The translations under genes and the position numbers were made by a program. Of a stretch of 44,196 bases of DNA, positions 42,695-44,196 are shown piece after piece. The notes under the pieces are model-generated. The model saw nothing but the letters and a program-made list of their open reading frames with translations. It had not been told where the DNA came from and ran no database searches. Location: assembly GCA_019247495.1 (NCBI GenBank), contig JAFAOU010000066.1, forward strand, positions 1 to 44,196. The letters run 5' to 3'. Within the stretch, counting starts at the first letter, position 1. Every line of letters starts with the position of its first letter. Origin of the DNA: Acidobacteriota bacterium (GTDB taxonomy: Bacteria; Acidobacteriota; Thermoanaerobaculia; Gp7-AA8).

Positions 42695-44196
42695 GTGCAT
42701 ATCCTCACCGCCGCGCAGATGAAAGCGATCGACCGGCGCGCCACCGAGCGCTTCGGGATTCCGTCGATCGTGCTGATGGAAAACGCAGCGCTGGCTGTCG
42801 TCGATGCGATCGCTGGGCACTATCCCGATTGCGATCGCGCAGCCGTCTTCTGCGGCCTCGGCGCGAATGGCGGCGATGGGTTTGCGATCGCGCGGCATCT
42901 GGAGCAGCGCGGCGTCGTGGCGAGCGTTTTCATCGTCGGCGATCGGACGAAGATTCGCGGCGATGCGGCGGCGAACCTCGCGATCTGCGAGCGGCTGGCG
43001 CTGCCGCTGTACGAGATCGTCGATGACGACTCGCTGAACGAAGCGCTCGTCCATGCCGCGGATGCGGACCTGATCGTCGACGCGATTTTCGGCACCGGAC
43101 TCGATCGCGCGCCCGAAGGCCGTTTCGCCGACACGATTCGCACGATCAACGACCTCGGATTACCGGTCGTCGCGGTCGATTTGCCCAGCGGTGCGAATGC
43201 GTCGACGGCCGAGCCGTTCGAGCCGTGCGTTCGTGCGGCGCTCACGATTACGTTCGCGGCGCCGAAGATTTGCCACTTCTTCGAGCCGGCTGCGGCTTTG
43301 TGCGGCGAGGTGATCGTCGCCGACATCTCCATCCCGCACGCCGCCATCGAGGACGAGAACGTCACGCTCGCGTTGACCACGCCCGCCGATGTGCGGCCGT
43401 ACATCGAGCCGCGTCTCGCAGCGACGCACAAGGGAACCTACGGACACGTCGCCATCGTCGCCGGCTCGCCTGGACGCAGCGGCGCGGCGGTGCTCGCGGC
43501 GCGCGGCGCGATTCGTAGCGGCGCGGGACTGGTCAGCGTCGCCACGGACAGCGAGACCGCGAAGCTCGTCCACGCCGGCTCGATCGAGTCGATGACGTTT
43601 TCCGGCGACGACGTTCTCGAATTCATCAACAGCAAAGACGCCATCCTGATCGGCCCCGGGCTCGCCGACGACGAGGACAGCTACGCGCGCGTCCGCCAGC
43701 TCGTCGCGGAGATCGAGCTCCCGATGGTCATCGATGCCTCGGCACTCAACGCCTTCGCCGTTCGCGCGGATGACTTGAATCCCGAGCGCCGTCCGCGTGT
43801 GATCACGCCGCATCCGGGCGAGCTGGCCCGCATCGTCGGATCGACGGCGAAGGAGATCAACGCGCATCGCATCGACGCCGCGCGCGACGCGGCCCGCGCC
43901 ACCGGCTGCGTCGTTGTGCTCAAAGGATTTCAGACGCTGATCGCGGAGCCGGACGGCCACGTCAACGTCAATCCCACCGGCAATCCCGGCATGGCCACCG
44001 GCGGCATGGGCGACGTCCTCGGCGGCATGATCGCCGCGCTACTCGCCCGCGGCATCGATCCATTCGCCGCCGCCATCGCCGCCGTCTACCTCCACGGTTT
44101 CGCGGGCGACATGCTGAAAGACGAGATGGGCGACATCGGCCTCGCCGCGCTCGACCTCGCGGAACGGATCCCGTTCGCGATCAAACGGATGCGGGA
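42695..44196 (+). CDS. nnr: Bifunctional NAD(P)H-hydrate epimerase / dehydratase (3' end outside window)
   Basis: At least 500 residues, running off the right edge (E. coli NnrD is 515, so only a few codons are missing). Repairs hydrated NAD(P)H. The N-terminal epimerase (YjeF_N) shows ENAA, CGLGANGGDGFAIARHL and DAIFGTGLDR; the C-terminal ADP/ATP-dependent dehydratase (carbohydrate kinase fold) shows KGTYGHVAIVAGSPGRSGAA, TPHPGELARI, VLKGFQTLI and the GMATGGMGDVLGGMIAALL motif. I chose GTG at 42695 because it gives the family N-terminus MHILTAAQMKAID; TTG 42683 and ATG 42719 are alternatives. No clear ribosome site. Confidence 0.95.
   Translation, partial: MHILTAAQMKAIDRRATERFGIPSIVLMENAALAVVDAIAGHYPDCDRAAVFCGLGANGGDGFAIARHLEQRGVVASVFIVGDRTKIRGDAAANLAICERLALPLYEIVDDDSLNEALVHAADADLIVDAIFGTGLDRAPEGRFADTIRTINDLGLPVVAVDLPSGANASTAEPFEPCVRAALTITFAAPKICHFFEPAAALCGEVIVADISIPHAAIEDENVTLALTTPADVRPYIEPRLAATHKGTYGHVAIVAGSPGRSGAAVLAARGAIRSGAGLVSVATDSETAKLVHAGSIESMTFSGDDVLEFINSKDAILIGPGLADDEDSYARVRQLVAEIELPMVIDASALNAFAVRADDLNPERRPRVITPHPGELARIVGSTAKEINAHRIDAARDAARATGCVVVLKGFQTLIAEPDGHVNVNPTGNPGMATGGMGDVLGGMIAALLARGIDPFAAAIAAVYLHGFAGDMLKDEMGDIGLAALDLAERIPFAIKRMR

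Overview
The window looks like chromosomal DNA of a GC-rich (about 60-63% by eye) diderm bacterium. A BBP2-like outer-membrane porin, a class II (B12-dependent) ribonucleotide reductase, an ABC permease fused to an M1 peptidase, paired POT peptide transporters and several families of short dispersed palindromic repeats would fit Acidobacteriota or a neighbouring phylum. This placement is inference; there is no rRNA or marker gene here to settle it. No tRNA, rRNA or CRISPR array was seen.

Layout: the left edge holds a 5'-truncated gene remnant beside an AT-richer gene for a DUF4062-HEAT repeat protein (possible conflict-system protein). Next is nrdJ (minus strand) with an elaborate control region: a 49-codon leader ORF, an intrinsic-terminator-like hairpin 25 bp before the nrdJ start, a pair of NrdR-box-like palindromes 31 bp apart, and further upstream five DnaA-box-like 9-mers in one orientation at 11-12/22 bp spacing. 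Then come a coupled pair of membrane proteins (DUF2157-like), a FabF-type ketosynthase, an enoyl-CoA hydratase, two tandem POT transporters, murB, a short RHS-type secreted protein with two small paralogous membrane proteins behind it, a YncE-like beta-propeller, and a bacterial PRMT-like methyltransferase.

The centre (19.3-29.2 kb) is a potassium island: kup on the plus strand converges with a minus-strand series: small membrane protein, BBP2-like porin, 27-aa membrane peptide, kdpF, kdpA, kdpB, kdpC and a KdpD sensor stub without its kinase. No kdpE is present, but three 7-bp direct repeats at an exact 11-bp period lie upstream, as expected for an OmpR/PhoB-family regulator. Upstream of that is a tight three-gene set (cysteine dioxygenase-like, VOC protein, Kbl), then purA on the other strand.

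The right third has an AAA ATPase behind an array of GGTATAAAC half-sites, a HipA-like kinase/DUF3037 pair, a PAS-PAS hybrid histidine kinase, an 818-bp putative mobile element in which a small GIY-YIG nuclease gene lies between two inverted 190-bp units (a third, decayed unit forms the end of fabF), an ABC ATPase with the ABC permease-M1 peptidase fusion, and nnr running off the right edge.

The strongest candidates for something undescribed are the GIY-YIG/inverted-unit element and the combined NrdR/DnaA/leader-terminator control region of nrdJ. Two proteins (the second POT transporter and Kup) seem to need CTG starts.
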